A model generated the notes under the pieces. It ran no database searches. It saw only the letters and a list, made by a program, of their open reading frames with translations, and was not told the origin of the DNA. The position numbers and the translations under genes were made by a program. A stretch of DNA of 64,000 bases from Armigeres subalbatus (taxonomy: Eukaryota > Arthropoda > Insecta > Diptera > Culicidae), in the NCBI RefSeq assembly GCF_024139115.2, contig NC_085140.1, forward strand, positions 32,847,806-32,911,805. Direction: 5' to 3'. Positions 35,752-47,148 of this stretch are shown in pieces. The first letter of the stretch is position 1; every line of letters begins with the position of its first letter.

Positions 35752-36990
35752 GTAAGTAGGTACGACAACAGCCAACAACTGCGGTGTCGTGAACTGGGCC
35801 TCCTCCTGAGAACACTTTCCTACATTCGCTTATGAGCTCGGTGATGTTTACCATGTTGGTTAATTTGCTCCAGTTTAAAGTGGCCAGTCGGCCTGAAAAC
35901 CATTTATTTTTTTGTTCAGCGAAATACTTTGTCAACGGCCATGCACTAGTCGAAGATTTCATACAAATCGATGTTGCATCCACATATTGTTCCAAAAATT
36001 TATCAACGTCACAAAACGAATATCGCAACTAATACGTGCGACACATTTTCCCAAGAATTCATATCTCACAAAACTGTATCGTTTCAATAAACCCCGCAGT
36101 CGCTCGCCCCAGTTGACGCATGGATCGCGATGGTGGTGATTGACATCAATTGAAGAGACATCAAACAAACGGCGGTGATTGCCGTTGGCAGCAAATTTCC
36201 TCTCCCCGGGATAGGCGGCAGGCACGGGGCACAAAACAAATCTATTTCCGTGAGCTATGAATTATGAAAGGGCTGAGTTTCAGAAAAAAAAACGAAAATA
36301 AACGATTTTGATGTGGCATCTCGCCGCACACATTGGCCCCGCTCGGCACGAACCAACGGGGACGAGCCACTCTTATCTGGCGATGGCAGCGATGGATTCA
36401 GAAGGAAATTCAATTTCGCTGTGATGCCTCGTTTTTGCAAAAGAATTTCTCCGGGGGCGAATGCCTTGGGATGATAATTGACAGCACCTTATTGCTCCAG
36501 CCTATTCCACGACCCTTCCGGTTGAGACAGTACGACGAGGATGTAGGAAGGGATTCGTTCACATGTTGATTCATCTTCTTGGCTGATGATGGCTTTGAGA
36601 CAATTTACTTTTGACAATTGGAGGGCAAGTGTTACTGATTACCGTTTTGATTGACCCCGAACATTGCTCGTTCAAAACACCGACGTTTTTGCGCCCTGAA
36701 AGCTTAACAAATAAGTTTTTGTACGGTGAATGGAGATCCTATGAAAAGTACTTCCAGAACGAAATTCGAGACCATTTGAAAACGAGTGTTCAAAATATGA
36801 GTCATGTTGGGAGTTTGGGAAAAATTGACACTAATAATTGATGCGCGTGGTACTGGTAAAGCTTTTATTTTTGTGGCAAAGCTTTTATATTTTAGGTGAG
36901 AACTTCAAATTTCATAAAGCTTTCTGTGAAAAGCTTCATTGAGATGTATTCCAGCTTACAAGAGAAAGCGTTTCAAACTTCTGCGATTAG
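35752..36990. other. Single-copy-looking DNA
   Basis: If 35457 is a true first exon this is intron. A minus-strand open frame of about 100 codons (35720-36028) overlaps the exon end and has no domain I recognise. No repeats seen. Confidence 0.3.
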
Positions 36991-39900
36991 CATTCCACGA
37001 AACTAGCAGAAGCTTTCCGAGCACCGGAAAATGCTTTCCAAGCTTTGGGAGAAGCTTTCCAAGCTTCGGAGAGAATCTTTTCTATGCTCTGAACGAAACA
37101 TCTCAAAATTCTGGAAGAAATTTTCTGAAAGAAGCTTTCCAAGCTTCTGAAAGAAGCTTTCCAAGATTCTGGAAGAAGCTTCCAGGAGAAGTTTCCCAAG
37201 TTTCTGGAAGAAGCTTTCCAAACTTCTGGATCAAGCTTTCCCAGTTTCTGTAACGACCTTTTTGAAATTCTGAGAAAAAAATTTCTGAGAGAAGCTTTCC
37301 AAGCTTCCGGGAGAAGCTTTCCAAGCTTCCAGGAGAAGCTTTCCAAGCTTCCGGGAGAAGCTTTCCAAGCTTCCGGGAGAAGCTTTCCAAGCTTCCGGGA
37401 GAAGCTTTCCAAGCTTCCAGGAGAAGCTTTCCAAGCTTCCAGGAGAAGCTTTCCAAGCTTCCAGGAGAAGCTTTCCAAGCTTCCGGGAGAAGCTTCAAGC
37501 TCCAGGGCTTCAAGCTTCCAGGAGAAGCTTTCAAGCTTCCAGGAGAAGCCTAAGCTTCCAGGAGAAGCCTGCTTCCAGGAGAAGCTAAGCTCCAGGAGAA
37601 GCTCCAAGCTTCCAGGAGAAGCTTCCAAGCTTCCAGGAGAAGCCCAAGCTCCAGGAGAAGCTCAAGCTTCAGGAGAAGCCTAAGCTCCAGGAGAAGCTCC
37701 AAGCTTCCAGGAGAAGCCCAAGCTCAGGAGAAGCTCAAGCTTCCAGGAGAAGCCTAAGCTTCCAGGAGAAGCCTAAGCTTCCAGGAGAAGCCTAAGCTTC
37801 CAGGAGCTCCAAGCTTCCAGGAGAAGCTTCAAGCTCCAGGAGAAGCAAGCTTCCAGGAGGCTTCAAGCTTCCAGGAGAAGCAAGCTTCCAGGAGAAGCTC
37901 CAAGCTTCCAGGAGAAGCTTTCCAGGAGAAGCTCAAGCTCCAGGAGAAGCCTGCTTCCAGGAGAAGCCTAAGCTTCCAGGAGAAGCTAAGCTTCCAGGAG
38001 AAGCTCAAGCTTCCAGGAGAAGCCTCAAGCTTCCAGGAGAAGCCTGCTTCCAGGAGAAGCTCAAGCTTCCAGGAGAAGCTTCCAAGCTTCCAGGAGAAGC
38101 TCAAGCTTCCAGGAGAAGCAAGCTTCCAGGAGAAGCTTCCAAGCTTCCAGGAGAAGCTCAAGCTTCCAGGAGGCTTCCAAGCTCCAGGAGAAGCTTCCAA
38201 GCTTCCAGGAGAAGCAAGCTTCCAGGAGAAGCTCAAGCTTCCAGGAGAAGCCCAAGCTTCCAGGAGAAGCAAGCTTCCAGGAGAAGCTCAAGCTTCCAGG
38301 AGAAGCCAAGCTTCCAGGAGAAGCTTTCAAGCTCCAGGAGAAGCAAGCTTCCAGGAGAAGCTTTCCAGGAGAAGCTTCCAAGCTTCCAGGAGAAGCCAAG
38401 CTCCAGGAGAAGCTCCAAGCTTCCAGGAGAAGCTTTCCAAGCTTCCAGGAGAAGCTCAAGCTTCCAGGAGAAGCCTGCTTCCAGGAGAAGCTTCCAAGCT
38501 TCCAGGAGAAGCACCAAGCTTCCAGGAGAAGCTTAAGCTCCAGGAGAAGCTTCTGCTTCCAGGAGAAGCCTAAGCTTCCAGGAGAAGCTTCCAAGCTTCC
38601 AGGAGAAGCCAAGCTTCCAGGAGAAGCTTTCCAAGCTTCAGGCAGCTTCAAGCTTCAGGAGAAGCCTGCTTCCAGGAGCTTCCAAGCCAGGAAGCTTCCA
38701 GGAGAAGCTCAAGCTTCAGGAGAAGCCTGCTTCCAGGAGAAGCCTAGCTTCCAGGAGAAGCTCAAGCTTCCAGGAGAAGCTTCCAAGCTTCCAGGAGAAG
38801 CTTCCAAGCTTCCAGGAGAGCCCAAGCTTCCAGGAGCCTAAGCTCAGGAGGCTTCCAAGCTCCAGGAGAAGCCAAGCTTCCAGGAGAAGCCCAAGCTTCC
38901 AGGAGGCTTCCAAGCTTCCAGGAAGCTCAAGCCCAGGAGAAGCTTCCAAGCTTCCAGGAGAAGCCAAGCTTCAGGAGAAGCCCAAGCTTCAGGAGAAGCC
39001 AAGCTTCCAGGAGAAGCAAGCTTCCAGGAGAAGCTTCCAAGCTTCCAGGAGAAGCCAAGCTTCCAGGAGAAGCTCAAGCTTCAGGAGAAGCCCAAGCTTC
39101 CAGGAGAAGCCAAGCTTCCAGGAGAAGCTTCCAAGCTTCCAGGAGAAGCTTCTCAAGCTTCCAGGAGAAGCCTAAGCTTCCAGGAGAAGCTTCCAAGCTC
39201 CAGGAGAAGCCTGCTTCCAGGAGAAGCTCAAGCTTCCAGGAGAAGCCCAAGCTTCCAGGAGAAGCTCAAGCTTCCAGGAGAAGCTCAAGCTCCAGGAGAA
39301 GCTTCCAAGCTTCCAGGAGGCTTCCAGGAGCCCAAGCTTCCAGGAGAAGCTCAAGCTTCCAGGAGAAGCCAAGCTCCAGGAGAAGCTTCCAAGCTTCCAG
39401 GAGAAGCTCAAGCTTCCAGGAGAAGCTTCCAAGCTTCCAGGAGAAGCTTCCAAGCTTCCAGGAGAAGCTTCCAAGCTTCAGGAGAAGCTCAAGCTTCCAG
39501 GAGAAGCTTTCCAAGCTCAGGAGAAGCCAAGCTTCCAGGAGAAGCAAGCTTCCAGGAGAAGCTTCCAAGCTTCCAGGAGAAGCACCAAGCTTCCAGGAGA
39601 AGCTCAAGCTCCAGGAGAAGCTTCCAAGCTTCCAGGAGAGCAAGCTTCCAGGAGAAGCTTTCCAAGCTTCCAGGAGAAGCTTTCACGCTTCCAGGAGAAG
39701 CTTTCCAAGCTTCCAGGAGAAGCTTTCAAGCTTCCAGGAGAAGCTTTCCAAGCTTCCAGGAGAAGCTTTCCAAGCTTCCAGGAGAAGCTTTCCAAGCTTC
39801 CAGGAGAAGCTTTCCAAGCTTCCAGGAGAAGCTTTCCAAGCTTCCAGGAGAAGCTTTCCAAGCTTCCAGGAGAAGCTTTCCAAGCTTCCAGGAGAAGCTT

Positions 39901-40730
39901 TCCAAGCTTCCAGGAGAAGCTTTCCAAGCTTCCAGGAGAAGCTTTCCAAGCTTCCAGGAGAAGCTTTCCCAGCTTCTGTAACGACCTTTTTGAAATTCTG
40001 AGAAAAGCTTTCCAAGCTTCTGAGAGAAACTTTCCAAGCTTCCTAAAGAAGCGTTCCAAGCTTTTGTGAAAAGTTTTCCAAGCTTCCAGGAGAAGCTTCC
40101 CAAGCTTCCAGGAGAAGCTTTCCAAGCTTCCAGGAGAAGCCTTCCAAACTTCCTGGATAAGCTTTCCAAGCTTCCAGGAGAAGCTTTCCAAGCTTCCAGG
40201 AGAAGCTTTCCAAGCTTCCGAGAGAAGCTTTCCAAGCTTCCGGGAGAAGCTTTCCAAGCATCCAGGAGAAGCTTTTCAAGCTTCCGGGAAAAGCTTTATA
40301 TGCTTCCGAGAGAAGCTTTCCAAGCTTCCGGGAGAAGCTTTCTAAGCTTCCGGAAAATGCTTTATATGCTTCCGGGAGAAGCTTTCCAAGCTTCCGGGAG
40401 AAACTTTACAAGCTTCCGGAAGAAGCTTTCCAAGCTTCCGGGAGAAGCTTTCCAAGCTTCCGGGAGAAGCTTTCCAAGCTTCCGGGAGAAGCTTTCCAAG
40501 CTTCCGGGAGAAGCTTTCCAAGCTTCCGGGAGAAGCTTTCCAAGCTTCCGGGAGAAGCTTTCCAAGCTTCCGGGAGAAGCTTTCCAAGCTTCCGGGAGAA
40601 GCTTTCCAAGCTTCTGAGAGAAATTTTCAAAGCTTTTGGGAGAAGCTTTCCAATCTTCTGGGAGAAGCTTCTCAAGTTTCTAGAAGGAACTTTTCAAGTT
40701 TCTAAAAGAAGCTTTCCAAGCTTGGCCTAC
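36991..40730. repeat. 22-bp minisatellite (AAGCTTTCCAAGCTTCCAGGAG)-type array, 3.7 kb
   Basis: The core unit is AAGCTTTCCAAGCTTCC with AGGAG or GGGAG. It holds HindIII sites (AAGCTT) and the short hairpin GCTTC-CAGGA-GAAGC. Units at the edges (36990-37290 and 40590-40730) are diverged. 37490-39660 has many units shortened by 1-8 bp, while 39660-40610 is almost uniform. The sequence TCTGTAACGACCTTTTTGAA occurs twice, at 37247 and 39975, 2,728 bp apart, showing a large internal duplication. Open frames on either strand (Glu-Ser-Phe-Ser-Trp-Lys-Leu type) come from the unit length and are not genes. Confidence 0.93.
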
Positions 40731-43700
40731 AGGTAAAATATGTTTTTCAACACCAACGAAAAACTCAATAATTTAAATCGGCATCACATTATTTTTGCGC
40801 CCTGGTGAGCCATTGCTCGTTCTGTTCAAACACAATAAATTTTAAAGTCAACATACCAAAAATTTCACAATGAGCATCATCGATGCATGCCAATATTTTC
40901 TGACCTCTCGAATCGAACATAATAAATACTATGTAGTGAGTTTCGAAAATTTTGCGTAATCATTATTACTGATGCATGTATGCAAAAACTGAAAAGGACG
41001 ACCGTCGCCAATCGTGCCGGGTGCGTACGAAACGCGTTTGCATATCACAAGGCAGGACATTCGCGTGAAATTCTCACCATAAATGTCATCCTGTCGGCTT
41101 GTCGAAACTGCTGCTACTGCCCCCACGCCGCCGCCGCCGATCGGTCTTTGTTGCTCTTTCGGCGGCTGCTATGCAATCCATGTGCAGTGTGTGATGCAGT
41201 TCGGTTTGGTTTGTGGATGCAATATGCATAAAATGTAGCGTAAGTTTGCGCGGAATACGGACTGTATGATGTGCTGCATACAGAAGGAAATCTGACACGG
41301 GTTTTTATGCGTGGACAACCGGCAGACTGGTCCGTGCAGGGTTTATTTAATTTCTGTGAATCCCTTTCTTCTGTTACTATTGTATTTGATCTTATAATTT
41401 AATTATTTTTAGATATGGTCCGAATTCAATCAATCTTTAATTTTCTACATATGAGGGCTATGGTAGCCATTTTTTTCCTTTTATCATGTTCTCATTCACA
41501 TTCTCCTGCATCTCATCTTCACCGTTTCTTCATATCACTTTTGCTTTCACTATCCTCTCTGCATTTTCTAAAAGATTTTTTTTATTTTCTATTCTTCCAA
41601 ATTCGAACCTTTCTAACTCTTCTAGTGTCGGATAACGCTGCAACCACGATTCCAAGTAGGACCGCTGGCAAACGATCGGGAAGCAAATCGAAAAATTAAT
41701 GAGCTGTCGAACAATAAAACAAGTGAGCTGCAGCACTACTCAATGCTGATGCAGTTCCCAGTACCAACGGATTCAGCTCGTCGTTTTTCAACGACTCCAC
41801 AATACATGGAGCGCGATATCGCCCTCTGGAGCCAACCAGCGAAATGCTATTGGGCAAATTATGAGAGTCGAATTTTAGGAGCTGTGTCAGCCACGAAAAT
41901 GTCAATATTACTGCCAGGATGTAAAAAATCGCAAATAAATACGTCGAGAGAGTCGATTCGTACCATGCGTTGTGCTCGCCATCGTTCCCCCGAAGGGACA
42001 TCATTATTGATGGCTTACAGTGGATGCAAATTGTCAGCGCGAAAAATGACAGCGGACGATTTTTCAAACCGATGACGGAGGCATCGCAGCGAAAACAAAC
42101 ATTGGTGAAATTATTAATTGAAGCATGGTGCAGAATTTATTGAAGTACCCACCGTAAATGACCCAATTCGGCGCTGATCTCGATCGATCGGGTTGTTACA
42201 TCACGTTCGAGCACAGCAACGGCAATGAACAAGAGGGATTCAGGTGGACAAAATCGGTAATAAGTTTCCATAATGAGTTCGTAATCCTTCGACGGAAAAG
42301 TGTGATTTAGAAGTTTAGAATATGTCGGATATGGATATTCATGGACATTCAGATTCCAAAGAACTTCCTAAAAATGCACCGACTACAAATATTTTGACCA
42401 CCCGATTGTACAAAACATCGCCACAGTGACTCGGTGGCACGGTTCCCATCGGTCGTCATCGTTGTCGATTACATTATCCAACAACCGCAGCCGCGCGTCG
42501 CACGCTCGATTGATATTGGAATTGCATCTCCGTCTCCGCTGGAGCTAAGCTTGGTAAAACGATCGGCAAGGCTTATTTTGCATGGCGACAGAGTAGGTAC
42601 CTGGAGTGATGTTTTTGCAGTCGCCCACAACCAAATGAACGACGACGATGATGGTGTGACAAGCGAAAAGAGGCTTTTTCCTCGGTCACTCGGTGTTGAA
42701 ATTCATGCTCCAGTAATGGACACCGCGAGTCGTAGCAGAGCCGCCGCCGCCGTCGGTGTGGATGTTTTCCATGCAAATAAGGCTGTTGTCTTCTTATAAG
42801 GTATTAAATAATATTTCGATTTGTTTTGTATGCAAAACTGTACCACCCAGAAATGGTGCAACGTGGGATGTGGTGCGGCTACTGTTGCCGACAATTATCT
42901 CGGTTACGCAGCCCTTCGAACGCGGTTGAATCATCAATGACCATAACAGGACAGCGCAGATTTTTTTAGTGGCCAGTTAGTGCCTCTTCTTGATTATGGA
43001 AAAGTGATTTACAATTGAAAAATCATCAGAATTACAATTAAAATTGATCATACGTTAACTCAATCCAGTAAGACTAGGGAAATGAGAATCAATATGATAT
43101 CGCATTCTACATTTAAGCAAAAATTCGATTCTATTTGTTCTGGGGCTGCATGGAATTCCATTGGAATTCCATTTGGAATAAAAGTATATACTGTTTGTCA
43201 ACTGAGAAGAAGTTGTAAAGATCATGCTTAACGTATGAAGCAGCAATAGATGGAATCTATGGACACGATTCCGTTTTGGGAATTAATTGATTTTGAGTTA
43301 TTTGTGGGAATCGTCAAAACTTATGCTAAACTTTATGAGAAATTGATCAAAAGGGGAAGTTTGTTCTACAAAGCTCTAAAAAAATATCAAGTCATTTTGT
43401 CACATCCTATAAATTGCAGCATAACAGTCCCATCTGTAATTCTATTTGTAATAATGTAAAATAAAATGTTTTTTCCATCTTGCGAAACTCTATATAAATT
43501 TTCGAATGATATACAAAGAAATCATATTATTTTAGACGTAATGTATAAATGTAAATAAAAGAATAATTTGAAAAAGGTAACAAAATATAAGTTAAATTCT
43601 TCTAGCTCTTGAGTTATCGAAATTTCTTTTGAAATTATTGACTCGTGTGAATGATGATGAGAAGAGAACTTTCCATGTTTGTTCAGTCTAGTGTGTGTGT

Positions 43701-44814
43701 GTGTGTGTTATTACAATCTAACTCCCACTGTCTGGCAGTGGCATTATGGATAGAATATTCGTGCAACTATCAAAATTTAATATAATTGCAAGAATCTTAG
43801 ATCCGGGAGCTAGAAGGTGATAGCTCTATTGTAACTCCTATAGCCCATTTCAAGAACGCAAGCATTCCGAAGCTATAGTCGTTTGCAATAAGCCCCGCGT
43901 GATTACACCCACATATCATAAGGATATCTGAAGTGCATTCACACTTCCTGGACCAAAATTTAACTTTCTGATCCTGGCGCGTATTTAGTAATAAAATTAA
44001 TCAATATAAAAAAAGAGATTTATGATTTAACAAAAATTACTTACCATTTTTCCAACAGAAATAGTACACTAACCATGTTTGCACATTTACATTTCTTGAT
44101 CACATTATTAGTAAGGGCATTGCCCGTGCTAACAATCGATCACTCAGAAAATGAGAAAAGATTAGTTATAGTAAAAAGAAGAAACTAAACAGACTAAACA
44201 AACTAAATGACTTTCGGTCACCACACTCCTAAAAATAGTGCAAAAACTATACCCAATACAACTTACGACTCAACATTGGAAAACGTTAAAAACCAAAATG
44301 AAACTTGCTCACCAGATTAACATCTGCATCCACAAAGTTCAAAGCGAGCAGGAACAGTACTTTGACTTTGTTGCGTATCATTTTTTACATAAAGAGTTTA
44401 CACGCATATAATGACATTTTACAGTCGTTATCACTTTCCACGGTATCCAATAAACACACGAGAAAATCACCGCCGAATCTCACAAAATGCAGAAAAATTG
44501 GCAAACCGACGCGAAAACAACAACACGTGCGTTCATAACCATGGCACACTTGGATCTCCATGAAAAAAAATCTCCACGTTTGTTCAGTCTAGTAATATTA
44601 ATAATAAATTATAATTCTAATCTATGGCTAGTACATGCAAAATAAGGGGTGGTGCTAGCTGAATTGAGAACTGTTCTTGATTAGCCACAATTTAATAATT
44701 ATAACATAGTTTTTAGGTCATTTAAGATATAATACAATGATCGTGGAGTAGAAAAACGTAATGTTCCATCCCTAATTACTTTTGGCTCACTTACCACAGG
44801 GGGATAATAATCAA
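40731..44814. other. Single-copy-looking DNA with a short (GT)n
   Basis: 40980-41330 and 41750-42900 are GC-richer, with CCGCCGCCGCC and CpG-rich parts, and lack repeats. They could be regulatory. Open frames at 41415-41699 (plus), 41696-42067 (minus) and 42434-42799 (plus, GTG start) have no recognised domain, and two overlap on opposite strands. 43100-44540 is AT-rich. A (GT)9 run lies near 43691-43708. Confidence 0.35.
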
Positions 44815-45375
44815 GGGCGGAAGCCTCCTTTCAAGAGGTTCGGAAGCCTCCTTTCAAGAGGTTCGGAAGCCTCCTTTCAAGAGGTTCGGAAGCCTCCTTT
44901 CAAGAGGTTCGGAAGCCTCCTTTTAAGAGGTTCGGAAGCCTCCTTTCAAGAGGCTCGGAAGCCTCCTTTCAAGAGGCTCGGAAGCCTCCTTTCAAGAGGC
45001 TCGGAAGCCTCCTTTCAAGAGGCTCGGAAGCCTCCTTTCAAGAGGCTCGGAAGCCTCCTTTCAAGAGGCTCGGAAGCCTCCTTTCAAGAGGCTCGGAAGC
45101 CTCCTTTCAAGAGGCTCGGAAGCCTCCTTTCAAGAGGCTCGGAAGCCTCCTTTCAAGAGGCTCGGAAGCCTCCTTTCAAGAGGCTCGGAAGCCTCCTTTC
45201 AAGAGGCTCGGAAGCCTCCTTTCAAGAGGCTCGGAAGCCTCCTTTCAAGAGGCTCGGAAGCCTCCTTTCAAGAGGCTCGGAAGCCTCCTTTCAAGAGGCT
45301 CGGAAGCCTCCTTTCAAGAGACTCGGAAGCCTCCTTTCAAGAGGCTCGGAAGCCTCCTTTCAAGAGGCTCGGAAG
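44815..45375. repeat. 23-bp minisatellite, first block
   Basis: About 24 units of GGAAGCCTCCTTTCAAGAGG plus CTC. The first five units read GGTTC instead of GGCTC. Each unit can form a hairpin AGCCTC-CTTTCAA-GAGGCT. An open frame through it repeats 23 residues and reflects the period, not a gene. Confidence 0.95.
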
Positions 45376-47148
45376 CAACCCGGGAGCAACTTGACATACG
45401 CAGTACAATGTACTGTACCCCGAAATTTTGGTCCGGGTGGTCCTGTCAAACTCGAGATTAATCGAATCTTTTCACGAATAGGGCGAAACTGGAATTGATG
45501 TGCAATGCAGAAAAATATTAAATGAAAATCAATCAAACTTGATTTAATCAAAGGAGAATGGGGCTTCCGTAGCTGAGTATTAAGATGACCGCTTTAAGAT
45601 TGTTGGGGAGTATTAACAAAACATTTCTGGTGGGTTAATTTTCTCGGATAACGGTTTATCGGTTTATCGTTCAGCGGGAATGTCGCCTAACTTGAAAATT
45701 TATTCAAATTTTGGAGGCAGACAATTTTATATTAGGTTTGGAATACAGACATTTTAATATGGAGTACCGCCATCGGGGCAGACCCATTGTCTGAGGGGTG
45801 GGAATTGGTCAGCGCCTTCAACGACAGTCAGGAGTGCGGATACTAAAATAGTTCAAAAAGGTCTCTTTTAATTCAGTTTTCTTGTCCTCGGAAACATTCA
45901 ATCTATTCTACAAGCATTCCATGTAATTGAAACAGTGACCCGTTCTCATCCCCATTTGACCATTTGTCACCCCGATGGCGGTATCATGAAGACAAAATTA
46001 AGAAAGTTGGAAGATGTAGAAGATGTAGCTTTAGAAAGTAACACCCGCGGAATTCTAGCGCAAAAGACAGATTCTCCCTATTAATTTTAAAAATGGATAC
46101 TGGATACTTCGTAATACATGCCAAGCAAACCAGGATAAGTCCCTGTGAATATTTTTCAAAGTACAAAATTAACAAAATTTAACAACTAGTAAAACGGAAG
46201 CGCGATTTCCCAAGAAACATATGTAATTTATTTGTGTATCTGTTCACAAGTTTATCAAATATCATTTCTCAAATTCAACTATTAGTATTACATAGATCAG
46301 TGTGGACATACATAATGAAAAAAATGGATTAAAATGGATGGTAGGTAAAAAACTTTTCTTCCTCAAAGTGACAATTTTCAATTTTGAAGTAATGATTTTT
46401 TTCGTTAATAAATTTCTATCACTTTTTACCGAAAGTTGTTAAATAAGTCATATAATTAATTTCACTAAAACTATTTTTTTATTGAGCAAAGCAAAATAAA
46501 TTATAGAGCAGGTTATTGACAGTTTCACAATCGACGTTTTATCTTTTGTCTATTATCGTCCTTCCGTGTCGAATACATATCTTTACAAATATTCTTCAAC
46601 TGTTCACCTGAAATTAGCCAAAGAATTGATTAACGAAATAAATCGAGAAATTTTGACGAGACATTATTTTATTGTGTTTATTAAAAAAAATGAAAAATAT
46701 TATGCGTAATTTTGTGAATTAAAATAAAACTGCCTTGTCATAGAGGAATTTCGATTTTTTCAGTCAGTTTTACTGTTCTCTTGATTATCTAATCCTTATT
46801 TGAGCATCAAGCTGCAAAATTGTAAAACAATGAATAATGGTTTTGGCTCCGTTGCGCCTAATGCACTTGAGCATAATAAGTAAACGAACGAATAATAGAA
46901 ACATTATCTGTTTTCCTCTTTGTTCATTTTATTTTCTTATATTTACTTCGTAATTAAAAATCTGCCCTATTCAAATGAGGATCCTGTCTGTTATTTGGAG
47001 ACAACAAATGACGAAACAAAAAACATGACTTCTATGGAGAAAAAGTGTAACGGTGGCGTAGGATGGACCCATTGTTTATGTTTCGAAGCGCCATCTGCGA
47101 TTTCCAAGTGGGTACGCGAAACTAAGGCTAAATGTCAAGTTGTTCGGG
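45376..47148. other. Spacer between the two 23-bp blocks
   Basis: Mostly AT-rich. The sequence just after the first block (45376-45398, GCAACCCGGGAGCAACTTGACAT) is an inverted near-match of the sequence just before the second block (47126-47153), so the spacer is bordered by short inverted repeats. No gene is seen. Confidence 0.5.

Noticed and set aside
35720..36028. 102-residue minus-strand frame opposite the candidate exon
   Set aside because: No motif recognised, and the strong donor and good start context favour the plus strand.
37003..40675. Many open frames of 60-217 residues on both strands in the 22-bp array
   Set aside because: They repeat the unit length in residues, occur in several frames at once and have no unique sequence; they are by-products of a repeat without stop codons.
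41696..42067. 123-residue minus-strand frame overlapping a 110-residue plus-strand frame
   Set aside because: Two overlapping frames on opposite strands without motifs, in GC-richer DNA where long frames occur by chance.
42434..42799. 121-residue plus-strand frame
   Set aside because: It starts at GTG, carries Ala and Asp runs from simple repeats (GCCGCCGCC, GACGACGATGATG) and has no domain.
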